This document shows positions 16,779 through 24,349 of a stretch of DNA of 64,000 bases, in pieces (positions within the stretch are counted from its first letter, which is position 1; each line of letters opens with the position of its first letter). The stretch is taken from positions 20,258 to 84,257 of the forward strand of contig NZ_JAFMVC010000019.1 of assembly GCF_025499605.1 (NCBI RefSeq), written 5' to 3'. This DNA comes from Carboxylicivirga litoralis. Its GTDB lineage: Bacteria > Bacteroidota > Bacteroidia > Bacteroidales > Marinilabiliaceae. The translations under genes and the position numbers were made by a program. The notes beneath the pieces were generated by a model. It was not told where the DNA came from. It saw only the letters and a list, made by a program, of their open reading frames with translations, and did not search any database.

Positions 16779-18323
16779 ATGTCATTGAAAAAACACATCC
16801 TTGACCTTCGGAAAAGAAAGGAACAAGTAGAAAAGGGTGGTGGCGACAGAGCCATTGAGAAGCAAGCAGCCATGGGTAAAATGACGGCTCGCGAACGAAT
16901 CCTTGCACTTGTTGATAAAGATTCTTTCACCGAATATGACCTTTTTGTCGAGCACACGGCTCGCGACTTCGGAATGGAGAAAAAGCAATTACATGGTGAT
17001 GGAGTAATTATCGGTACGGGTACCGTTTACGGTGCACCCATCTGTATTTTCGCTCAGGATTTTACAGTAGCCGGGGGTTCATTAGGATTAATGCATGCCC
17101 GTAAAATTACAAAAATAATGGATCACGCCTTGAAAATGCGTGTGCCTTTGATCGGTATTAACGATTCTGGTGGTGCTCGTATTCAGGAAGGTGTAAACTC
17201 ATTAGCTGGATATGGTGAAATTTTCTATCGTAACACATTAGCTTCAGGGGTTATTCCTCAGCTGTCCGTTATTTTAGGGCCATGTGCCGGAGGTGCGGTT
17301 TATTCGCCAGCGTTGACTGACTTCGTTTTTGTGGTTGAGAATATTTCTAAGATGTTTATTACCGGACCAGGTGTGATTGAATCAGTACTTGGTGAAAAGA
17401 TTTCGATGGAAGATCTTGGGGGAGCCCGTGTTCATGCCGAAACAACAGGTAATGCTCACTTCTTCTCAAATAGCGAGGCTGAATGTTTCGAGCAAATTAA
17501 AAAGCTGATTACGTTTATTCCTTGGAATAACGATAAAAAAGCTAAAGCTTTCCCTCCAAAACCACCTAAGTTTAAAGGAAAAATTGAAGATATTATTCCT
17601 TCAGATCCTAAAACACCTTACGATGTTCGTGATGTTATCAAAGCCATCGTTGATGATTCGGATTTCTTCGAAATTCAGGATCTTTGGGCAGCTAATATCG
17701 TTATCGGTTTTGGTCGCTTAAATGGTGAAACTGTAGGTTTTGTTGCCAACCAGCCATTGGTTCTTGCTGGTGTGTTGGATTGCGATAGCTCAGATAAAGC
17801 AGCTCGTTTTATCCGCTACTGTGATGCCTTCAATATTCCAATTATCACGCTTGAGGATATGCCTGGGTACCTTCCTGGAGTTGATCAGGAGCATGCCGGT
17901 GTAATTCGTCACGGTGCTAAGGTATTATATGCTTATTCAGAGGCTACTGTGCCTAAGGTCACTGTTATCTTGCGCAAAGCTTATGGTGGTGGTTATATCG
18001 CTATGAACTCACGTCACCTGGGTGCTGACTTTATGTTTGCATGGCCAATGGCAGAGATTGCGGTAATGGGACCAGAAGGTGCTGCTAACATTATTTTTAA
18101 GAAAGAGATTGACGAAGCTGAAGATAAGGATGCGATGCGTGCTCTTAAGGTTGAAGAATACAAAGAGAAGTTCGCAAACCCTTATGTTGCTGCAGCAAAA
18201 GGTTACATCGATTCAGTTATTGAGCCAAGCGAGACACGGGCATTGTTGTTACATGCTATTGAAGTTTCGGCTAATAAAGACGATCATCGCCCTGCTAAGA
18301 AGCATGGTATTCCTCCATTTTAA
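16779..18323 (+). CDS. Acyl-CoA carboxylase/decarboxylase carboxyltransferase subunit
   Basis: A 514-residue carboxyltransferase of the PccB/MmdA family, moving a carboxyl group between biotin and propionyl-CoA (or methylmalonyl-CoA). Crotonase-fold N and C domains carry NDSGGARIQEGVNSLAGYGE and GPCAGGAVYSPALTDF (oxyanion holes) and, in the C half, DMPGYLPGVDQEHAGVIRHG and KAYGGGYIAM. A biotin carrier gene follows after 11 bp. No biotin carboxylase or sodium-pumping membrane subunit is adjacent, so the sequence does not decide between an ATP-driven propionyl-CoA carboxylase and a methylmalonyl-CoA decarboxylase. Codon use and GC match the housekeeping neighbours. Confidence 0.93.
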   Translation: MSLKKHILDLRKRKEQVEKGGGDRAIEKQAAMGKMTARERILALVDKDSFTEYDLFVEHTARDFGMEKKQLHGDGVIIGTGTVYGAPICIFAQDFTVAGGSLGLMHARKITKIMDHALKMRVPLIGINDSGGARIQEGVNSLAGYGEIFYRNTLASGVIPQLSVILGPCAGGAVYSPALTDFVFVVENISKMFITGPGVIESVLGEKISMEDLGGARVHAETTGNAHFFSNSEAECFEQIKKLITFIPWNNDKKAKAFPPKPPKFKGKIEDIIPSDPKTPYDVRDVIKAIVDDSDFFEIQDLWAANIVIGFGRLNGETVGFVANQPLVLAGVLDCDSSDKAARFIRYCDAFNIPIITLEDMPGYLPGVDQEHAGVIRHGAKVLYAYSEATVPKVTVILRKAYGGGYIAMNSRHLGADFMFAWPMAEIAVMGPEGAANIIFKKEIDEAEDKDAMRALKVEEYKEKFANPYVAAAKGYIDSVIEPSETRALLLHAIEVSANKDDHRPAKKHGIPPF

Positions 18324-18334
18324 TAGTAGCGCAT

Positions 18335-18658
18335 ATGAGTACAAAAAATACAGAAGGATTGGTTGATTTTGCAATACTTAGTATGAAGTATAAAACAAAA
18401 TTAACTAAGAAATTCGAAAACAGAGTCAAGTATGAAGCTCCAAACCCCGATAACATTTTGTCCTACATACCAGGAACGATTTGTGAGGTGTTTGTTAAAG
18501 AGGGACAGAAAGTACAAGAAGGTGAATCACTTTTAATTCTGGAAGCCATGAAAATGCGTAACCAGATTACAATGCCACGTGATGGTAAGGTAAAATCAAT
18601 TAAAGTGTCACAAGGAGATAGAATTCCGAAAAACCATTTAATGGTTGTGATTGAATAG
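18335..18658 (+). CDS. Biotin carboxyl carrier protein
   Basis: A 107-residue biotinyl-domain protein. The biotin attachment motif LEAMKMRN with the modified Lys lies at about residue 74, inside a barrel-sandwich domain (YIPGTICEVFVKEGQKVQEG before it and VSQGDRIPKNHLMVVIE after it). The first ~35 residues are charged and lack the long Pro/Ala linker of AccB. It is 11 bp behind the carboxyltransferase gene and is followed by a strong terminator, so the two form a complete transcription unit and the carrier almost certainly serves that enzyme. Confidence 0.93.
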   Translation: MSTKNTEGLVDFAILSMKYKTKLTKKFENRVKYEAPNPDNILSYIPGTICEVFVKEGQKVQEGESLLILEAMKMRNQITMPRDGKVKSIKVSQGDRIPKNHLMVVIE

Positions 18659-18659
18659 A

Positions 18660-18684
18660 AAAAGCTGCCTTCGGGCAGCTTTTC
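18660..18684 (+). terminator. Terminator of the carboxyltransferase-BCCP unit
   Basis: AAAGCTGCC-TTCG-GGCAGCTTTT: a nine-pair stem closed by a UUCG tetraloop immediately after the BCCP stop codon. Confidence 0.9.
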
Positions 18685-18693
18685 ATTTGTTAT

Positions 18694-18737
18694 AGGATCG
18701 CCTCTTTATTACTGTTTTTTAATAAAGAGGCGATCCT
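18694..18737. terminator. Second, bidirectional hairpin between BCCP and ispE
   Basis: A perfect 17-bp inverted repeat (AGGATCGCCTCTTTATT and its complement) around a ten-base loop, with T tracts on both exits. It should terminate ispE from the minus strand and back up the BCCP terminator. Confidence 0.8.
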
Positions 18738-18744
18738 TTTTCTT

Positions 18745-19560
18745 TTATAACTTTTGTACCCAGGTATAATGCGATTCATTCATGTTTAATTCGGGCTTTT
18801 CTTTAAAAAAGCCAAACACACTCGAACCGCTTCCCGACATGGATGCATATACAGCACCAGCATCATACAAGTCCATTTTTATTTTTCCTATTTCGGGGTG
18901 ATTAGCAAATACCGATTTCTCAAAATCATTTTTAATATGGTGCTTCCATTGCTCAATCGGCAGCTTAATGATTTCCTTCAATGAATCAATAGATGGTTTT
19001 GGCACTACACCACCGTATGCCTCAGGTGTTGAAACATGGATGGGAGGTTTTATTAATGCCAGATAATAGCCGGTTAAATCTAAATCGATAGCGTGAAGTT
19101 GGTCGCCAATACCTGTGGCAAAGGCAGGCTTGTTATTAATAAAAAAGGCACAATCGGCACCTAATTGCACGGCTAAGGTTTGTAATTCATCCTGAGGAAT
19201 GTTTAGTTGAAATTCTTTATTAAGCAGGTTTAGCATAAATGCACCATCAGCAGAGCCTCCACCCAAGCCAGCACCAAATGGTATTTGTTTATGCAGGTGA
19301 ATCTGAATCGGAGGTAAATCATATTTTTTATTAATCAGGTTTAATGCCTTAATACAGATGTTGTCTTCAGCTATGGCATCTACCTCAATACCTGTATTAC
19401 TGAATGTATATGGTGCTTTTCCATCAACAGAATGAACAGCTTCAAGTGCATCACATAAAGGGATTGGATAAAATATGGTTTCCAGATTGTGGTATCCGTC
19501 TGGCCGTTTTTCAACCACATTGAGGCCAATATTTATTTTAGCGTTGGGGTAACAAATCAT
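18745..19560 (-). CDS. ispE: 4-diphosphocytidyl-2-C-methyl-D-erythritol kinase
   Basis: Phosphorylates CDP-methylerythritol in the non-mevalonate (MEP) pathway to isoprenoids. The 271-residue GHMP kinase begins with the family's YPNAKINIGLNVVEKRPDGY and carries the ATP-binding loop PFGAGLGGGSADGAFML at about residues 92-108 and a C-terminal SGSGSSVFG motif. Length is normal (about 260-290). It is convergent with the BCCP unit and divergent from dnaB. Confidence 0.95.
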   Translation of the reverse strand: MICYPNAKINIGLNVVEKRPDGYHNLETIFYPIPLCDALEAVHSVDGKAPYTFSNTGIEVDAIAEDNICIKALNLINKKYDLPPIQIHLHKQIPFGAGLGGGSADGAFMLNLLNKEFQLNIPQDELQTLAVQLGADCAFFINNKPAFATGIGDQLHAIDLDLTGYYLALIKPPIHVSTPEAYGGVVPKPSIDSLKEIIKLPIEQWKHHIKNDFEKSVFANHPEIGKIKMDLYDAGAVYASMSGSGSSVFGFFKEKPELNMNESHYTWVQKL

Positions 19561-19664
19561 GTGTAATGTTATTTCTTACAAAGAAAGGGGTTTTTCTTCT
19601 TTGAGAAGTAGTTTATGAGTCGATTTCGTAGTTTAATTATTAAACGAGATGAATAAGTTTAATG

Positions 19665-19699
19665 AGTTTAAAAGTTGAAAGTCAATCAACTTCTAAACT
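19665..19699. repeat. Inverted repeat upstream of ispE/dnaB
   Basis: AGTTTAAAAGTTGA and TCAACTTCTAAACT pair at 13 of 14 positions around a seven-base loop, in the divergent spacer. A shorter palindrome (GTTTAATTATTAAAC) lies at 19631-19645. Either could be a regulatory or structural element; no T tract marks it as a terminator. Confidence 0.4.
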
Positions 19700-19741
19700 G
19701 TTCAACATTTAAACTAAACAGAAGTGTTTTTTGCAATTTTT

Positions 19742-19805
19742 CAGTTTCTCAATTGCTCAGTTCGTCAAATAAACAAATCAGCAAATCAGCAAATCAACAA
19801 TTAAT
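19742..19805. repeat. Degenerate tandem repeat, eight units of 8 bp
   Basis: From 19742 the sequence divides into octamers CAGTTTCT, CAATTGCT, CAGTTCGT, CAAATAAA, CAAATCAG, CAAATCAG, CAAATCAA and CAATTAAT. The phase is kept without indels. It ends just upstream of the dnaB -7 box. Confidence 0.65.
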
Positions 19806-19808
19806 TTA

Positions 19809-19816
19809 TATCTTTG
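19809..19816 (+). promoter_or_regulatory. -7 box of the dnaB promoter
   Basis: TATCTTTG matches TAnnTTTG 28 bp upstream of the dnaB ATG. The -33 position falls inside the 8-bp repeat and shows no TTG. Confidence 0.5.
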
Positions 19817-19843
19817 CTGCTCTTAAAATTTCCAATAAAATAG

Positions 19844-21397
19844 ATGGCAGATAACAAGTATTCAAATCGTAAAAAGCCCGCCGTGACTGGGCTGGAAATG
19901 GGTAAATTACCACCTCAGGTAACCGATCTTGAGGAAGCGGTTTTGGGTGCTTTATTGCTGGAAAAGGAAGCTTTTTTAAATGTTTCGGAGTTGTTAAAGC
20001 CTGAGCATTTTTATAAGGAAGCCAATCAGCACGTTTATAAAGCCATTATGGATTTGGAAGCGCATGAGCAACCGGTTGATATGCTGACGGTGACGCAGCA
20101 GCTCAAAAAAATGGGCAAGCTGGAAGAGTGTGGTGGTGCTTTTTACATTACACAGTTAACGAGTAAAGTTGCTTCAGCAGCGCACATCGAATACCATGCG
20201 CGTATTATCTGGCAGAAATATCTGCAACGTCAGATGATACAGATTTCGAGTGACCTGCAGGGAAAGGCGTACGACGATTCCATTGATGTTAACGATCTGT
20301 TGGAAGAAGCGGAGAGTACTTTCTTTATGCTATCGCAGGGGAGTATGAAACGCGATGCGACGCAGATTAACCCTGTTATTCAGGATGCTATTGACCGTAT
20401 TAAAGCGGCATCTGAGCGCACGGATGGGATGAGTGGAACGCCTTCTGGTTTTGCCGCTTTGGACCGGATTACGTCAGGTTGGCAAGGATCGGCTTTGATT
20501 ATTATTGCTGCTCGTCCGGCAATGGGTAAAACAGCCTTTGTACTGTCGATGACGCGCCAGATGGCATTGAACCATAAAACACCGGTGGCTATCTTCTCGC
20601 TGGAGATGTCCAACGTGGAATTGGTGAATCGATTGATTGTTTCAGAAACCGAGTTGTCGGCCGATAAAATTAAGAAAGGTAACTTGGCACCCTATGAGTG
20701 GGAACAGCTTGACCATAAAATTCAGAACCTGATTGATGCACCTATTTTTGTGGATGATACAGCCGGATTATCAGTTTTTGAATTGCGAGCCAAGTGTCGT
20801 CGATTAAAGAAACAGCACGATATACAGTGTGTGATTATTGACTACTTGCAGCTGATGAATGCCAGTGGTATGAATCCGGGCTCGCGTCAGGAAGAGGTGA
20901 GTTTGATTTCGCGTAACCTGAAAGGATTGGCTAAAGAGCTGGATGTACCTATTATTGCCCTGTCACAGCTAAACCGTGGTGTTGAAGGCCGTGCCGGTGC
21001 AGAAGGTAAGCGTCCGCAGCTATCCGACCTTCGTGAATCGGGTGCGATTGAGCAGGATGCCGATATGGTGTGCTTTATTCACCGTCCGGAGTATTACCGT
21101 ATTACCGAGGATGAGCAAGGTAACTCACTGATTGGTATGGCTGAAATTATTATTGCCAAGCACCGTGCCGGACCAACCGCCGATGTTCGTTTGCGTTTCC
21201 GCGCTGAGTTGGCACGCTTCCAGGATGTGGAAGATGCCGAATATGAAGACAATGGATTTGGCGATAATAGCAATACGCCTACACAAGTGCTTGGTTCAAA
21301 GATGAATCAAGGCAATGAAGGTGGAGCTCCCGCCGAGGGACAACACTTGCCCGAGTTCCCTGAAGGACCCGGTTTTAGTAGTGATGTGCCATTCTAA
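19844..21397 (+). CDS. dnaB: Replicative DNA helicase
   Basis: The hexameric helicase that unwinds DNA ahead of the replication fork. Domains in order: N-terminal collar domain (about residues 22-125, starting PPQVTDLEEAVLGALLLEKE), linker, and RecA-type ATPase with Walker A ARPAMGKTAFVLS (near residue 224), Walker B CVIIDYLQLM and the arginine-finger region IAKHRAGPTADVRLRF. Its 517 residues are typical of Bacteroidota, with a poorly conserved Asn/Gly-rich C-terminal tail of ~45 residues. No intein is present. It stands alone between ispE (divergent) and the T9SS protein gene (convergent). Confidence 0.97.
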   Translation: MADNKYSNRKKPAVTGLEMGKLPPQVTDLEEAVLGALLLEKEAFLNVSELLKPEHFYKEANQHVYKAIMDLEAHEQPVDMLTVTQQLKKMGKLEECGGAFYITQLTSKVASAAHIEYHARIIWQKYLQRQMIQISSDLQGKAYDDSIDVNDLLEEAESTFFMLSQGSMKRDATQINPVIQDAIDRIKAASERTDGMSGTPSGFAALDRITSGWQGSALIIIAARPAMGKTAFVLSMTRQMALNHKTPVAIFSLEMSNVELVNRLIVSETELSADKIKKGNLAPYEWEQLDHKIQNLIDAPIFVDDTAGLSVFELRAKCRRLKKQHDIQCVIIDYLQLMNASGMNPGSRQEEVSLISRNLKGLAKELDVPIIALSQLNRGVEGRAGAEGKRPQLSDLRESGAIEQDADMVCFIHRPEYYRITEDEQGNSLIGMAEIIIAKHRAGPTADVRLRFRAELARFQDVEDAEYEDNGFGDNSNTPTQVLGSKMNQGNEGGAPAEGQHLPEFPEGPGFSSDVPF

Positions 21398-21400
21398 AAA

Positions 21401-21432
21401 AATAAGCACCCTCACAGTTGAGGACGCTTATT
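21401..21432. terminator. Shared terminator between dnaB and the T9SS protein gene
   Basis: AATAAGC/GCTTATT outer stem with an inner CCTCA-CAGT-TGAGG stem. The T tract is on the minus-strand side, so it mainly terminates the gene at 21468-23063; the stem also lies just after the dnaB stop. Confidence 0.7.
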
Positions 21433-21467
21433 AGGCAAGCTACTGTTTCCCGATAGTAGGTATTGGA

Positions 21468-23063
21468 TTATTTCTTAACAATTTTCAAAGTTTGCTGTGA
21501 ATCATTACTGATGATGCGAAGAATGTAAACACCTGGCTGCATTTTATCCATGGATATTTCTTCTTCAGTGTTCTTGCTTGTTTTATCAAGTACGCAACGC
21601 CCATTCTGATTGTAAAGTGTGAGTCGGCAATCGTTACCAGCTAGTTGAACAGTTAAGTTTGATACTACCGGATTAGGATAGGCCTTGATGCTCTTAAGTG
21701 AAATAATTTCACTGTTGTTGGTTGATAAAGCATTATAGACAGTATTAATATCACTGGTTTCGATAGCTTTGTTGTAGATACGAACATCGTCGATGTATCC
21801 CTGGAAGTAACCATCTTGCGAAAAGTTACTACGACCGATAAATTGCTCAGTGCGTAAAAGTTCTCGGGGCATCACACCACTGATGTTTTCATCAACCAGC
21901 GTCGCATTTTTATACATTTTAAAATGACCTGTTTCATCGACCGAAATAGCATAAAAATCCCATTGACCTTGTGTTATTATATTATCTGTTGATGTTAAAT
22001 TACGGGTTGAGGTACTGTAAATTTGGCAGAATAGGCGATTGCCTTGTTGATAGTTAGATACCACAATATTATCGCTTGATGAGCCATTGGCTAAATCCAC
22101 AACGCGCGAATAGTTATGGAATGCCTCCCAGCGCGCCCAGAAAGTTATGGTGGTAGCTCCTCCGTTAATCCAGTCACCCAGATCAATGTAGTCATCCACG
22201 CCGTCAAACTGATATGCCTGATTAGTATTTCCATTCCTATCGGAAGCTAAGGATGCACCATAAACTGTTCCATGATGTTCTTCACCACTTTCGTCGTTGG
22301 CATTGCCATTAAATGGGTAGTGGGCAATCAGATGGTCATTGAGCGATAAGGCTACTTTAAGAAACTCTTCCGAGACAGGAGAACTCCATCTGCCGTTTGT
22401 GTCCTGGAAACGGATATTAAACTGATGCGTTCCTGCTTTTAAGGTTGATAAATCCAGATCGTCTAAAAGCGCTAATGTTGGGTTTGTTGTTACGGCAACA
22501 TCGGTAGCCTCTGCAATATTGTCATCAATCCAATATTGGTATGCTGCTATTTGACTGTTAGCTGCAGCTGGCTCCGTTTTGTATACAAATTGGCTGATTG
22601 GTGCACTCCACTGGGCATGAGAATCTTTAAAGCGCATTGAAAACACGTGCAGGCCATTACTTAGGTCAGATAAATCAAATGCATCATTCAAGGTAAATGA
22701 AGCTCCTGGCGAGATTGGGGAGCTAACAGCATTGCTAATTTCACTGTCGAACCAATATTCATAGCTGATTAATTCGTTGTTACTAACTTTAGCGGGCTTT
22801 TTATAAAAGAACTGACTGACAGGTGCGCTCCATCGGTCATTTTCATCCTTAAAACGAATAGTAAACTGGTGCAAACCATCTTTTAAGTGAGTGGTGCTGA
22901 TTGCTTCGTTAAAAGTATACGAGTTGCCGGGAGTAATGTTCTGACTACTGACGTTAGTGTAAGTATCGAACCAATACTCAACGCCCTCGACATTGATTTG
23001 AGCAGTTATATCAATTGACAAAATTGTCAGTGATAAAATGAATAGTTGATATAGTTGTTTCAT
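21468..23063 (-). CDS. Secreted LamG-domain protein with type IX sorting tail
   Basis: A 531-residue exported protein. The signal peptide is about residues 1-21 (LFILSLTILSIDITAQ). Three ~65-residue repeats follow (about residues 22-235), each with a YWFD/YWID core, an LxxGLHQFTIRF-like centre and RWSAPVSQF. Next comes a concanavalin-like LamG domain (about residues 245-435; LIAHYPFNGNANDESG, GVDDYIDLGDW, GYIDDVRIYNKA) that probably binds a glycan or other surface ligand. The last ~75 residues are a T9SS sorting domain (IKAYPNPVVSNLTVQL ... GVYILRI). It follows the beta-helix protein gene by one base, so both are probably exported together. Confidence 0.88.
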   Translation of the reverse strand: MKQLYQLFILSLTILSIDITAQINVEGVEYWFDTYTNVSSQNITPGNSYTFNEAISTTHLKDGLHQFTIRFKDENDRWSAPVSQFFYKKPAKVSNNELISYEYWFDSEISNAVSSPISPGASFTLNDAFDLSDLSNGLHVFSMRFKDSHAQWSAPISQFVYKTEPAAANSQIAAYQYWIDDNIAEATDVAVTTNPTLALLDDLDLSTLKAGTHQFNIRFQDTNGRWSSPVSEEFLKVALSLNDHLIAHYPFNGNANDESGEEHHGTVYGASLASDRNGNTNQAYQFDGVDDYIDLGDWINGGATTITFWARWEAFHNYSRVVDLANGSSSDNIVVSNYQQGNRLFCQIYSTSTRNLTSTDNIITQGQWDFYAISVDETGHFKMYKNATLVDENISGVMPRELLRTEQFIGRSNFSQDGYFQGYIDDVRIYNKAIETSDINTVYNALSTNNSEIISLKSIKAYPNPVVSNLTVQLAGNDCRLTLYNQNGRCVLDKTSKNTEEEISMDKMQPGVYILRIISNDSQQTLKIVKK

Positions 23064-23064
23064 A

Positions 23065-24117
23065 TTAGTTGTCTTGAGCTTCCACAGTAATATTGACGTT
23101 CAGCATCGCATTGTCGTCAGTTGAGGTCGCTATGCTTTTAGAACTTATATGTGGGGTAGTGGGAATGGCAGTAACTTTAGCCGGGGCATCTCCACCATAT
23201 AGGCCTACATTGGTGCCATCACTGGCTGCATTTATACCTACAACACCATCTTTCAAATGGAAGTCATCTGAATAATCAAATGCATCTAACTTTCCAATTG
23301 CTTCCAACATTTCATCAATTACCACTGTTGATTCCATGTTGTTATTGTCAGTATTACCACTTAAATCGAACGCTCCGGGAGCGAAAACGTTATATGAGAA
23401 AGTATTACCTGTGCATTGATAAGGTGACCAATAATTGTAAGCTCTTCTGAGAAGACAATTTGATATAGTAGAGTTGGTTACATACTGAAAACAGTAGGAA
23501 GAACCATAGCTGCCATTTTCCACTGGTGATGTGCTGATTAATCGGTCAAAATTACTTTGACTCATGCTAATGATGCTTTTTTTTCTTCCCGAAAGAATCG
23601 TTTTCTCAATAAGGGCATGAGTCGCATTGTTCCCCTGTATTTCACCCATTGTAACACATTCGCTCATTATAAAGTCAGTTCTGGCTACATCTGAGTTGTA
23701 TTTTAAACGAACATTACCATCTATGCGGCAGCGTTTTATTGTTACATGGTCAACATTGGTGGTTTCATTACTGGTGCCTAAATAAAAATGGCTTGTAAAG
23801 TGAATTCCTTCCAAAGATGTATTATCAGCTGTTTCTAAAAGTGTGAATGTCCCTGTTATTTGTGTTTTACCCGTAGCCTCTGTCGCTGAAGGATAATGTC
23901 CAACACCTATCCAGGTTAAGCTTTTCCCTACACCACTGGGAGATGGGAATGAGCCGCCCGGCAAATAAAGTATATCACCATCGACAGCACCATCGATTGC
24001 TTCTTGCAATGTTGGGAAAACCTGTGTAGAAGAACTGTTTTCAACTATAAACGTTACTTGCGCCTGAACCAATACAACGCTAGTTAAAAAAAGGATAAGT
24101 AAGGAAATCTTTTTCAT
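23065..24117 (-). CDS. Secreted parallel beta-helix protein
   Basis: Starting at the ATG 24117 the product begins MKKISLLILFLTSVVLVQAQ, a clear signal peptide; the longer in-frame extension upstream would add 58 non-signal residues. The mature ~330 residues resemble right-handed beta-helix (pectate-lyase-like) proteins: FPTLQEAIDGAVDGDILYLPGG at the start, then short strand repeats (SLEGIHFTSHFYLG, HVTIKRCRIDGNVRL). Catalytic residues of a specific lyase family are not recognisable. No T9SS tail is present, unlike the next gene one base downstream, which has one. The pair may form a surface complex. Confidence 0.75.
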   Translation of the reverse strand: MKKISLLILFLTSVVLVQAQVTFIVENSSSTQVFPTLQEAIDGAVDGDILYLPGGSFPSPSGVGKSLTWIGVGHYPSATEATGKTQITGTFTLLETADNTSLEGIHFTSHFYLGTSNETTNVDHVTIKRCRIDGNVRLKYNSDVARTDFIMSECVTMGEIQGNNATHALIEKTILSGRKKSIISMSQSNFDRLISTSPVENGSYGSSYCFQYVTNSTISNCLLRRAYNYWSPYQCTGNTFSYNVFAPGAFDLSGNTDNNNMESTVVIDEMLEAIGKLDAFDYSDDFHLKDGVVGINAASDGTNVGLYGGDAPAKVTAIPTTPHISSKSIATSTDDNAMLNVNITVEAQDN

Positions 24118-24349
24118 TATGTCTGTTTTAAGTTTGTTCGTGATTAAAAATAGGCATGTAACAGGTGCTATAACAGTAAAAAGTAACAATCGGGCAATTA
24201 AGATAATAAGTGGGTGTATGTGCCAAAGTCGTAGAGGAAATAAGCGGTGTTTATTGGTGCTTACTATCCATTTATTATCCAATACGACCACCTGTTATTA
24301 TTTGACATGTATTTGCTAAATTAATGCTTATCTTGGTCGTTATAGTGTT

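Noticed and set aside
24118..24291. 58-residue N-terminal extension of the beta-helix protein
   Set aside because: The signal peptide starts at the ATG 24117; the extension is in the divergent promoter region.
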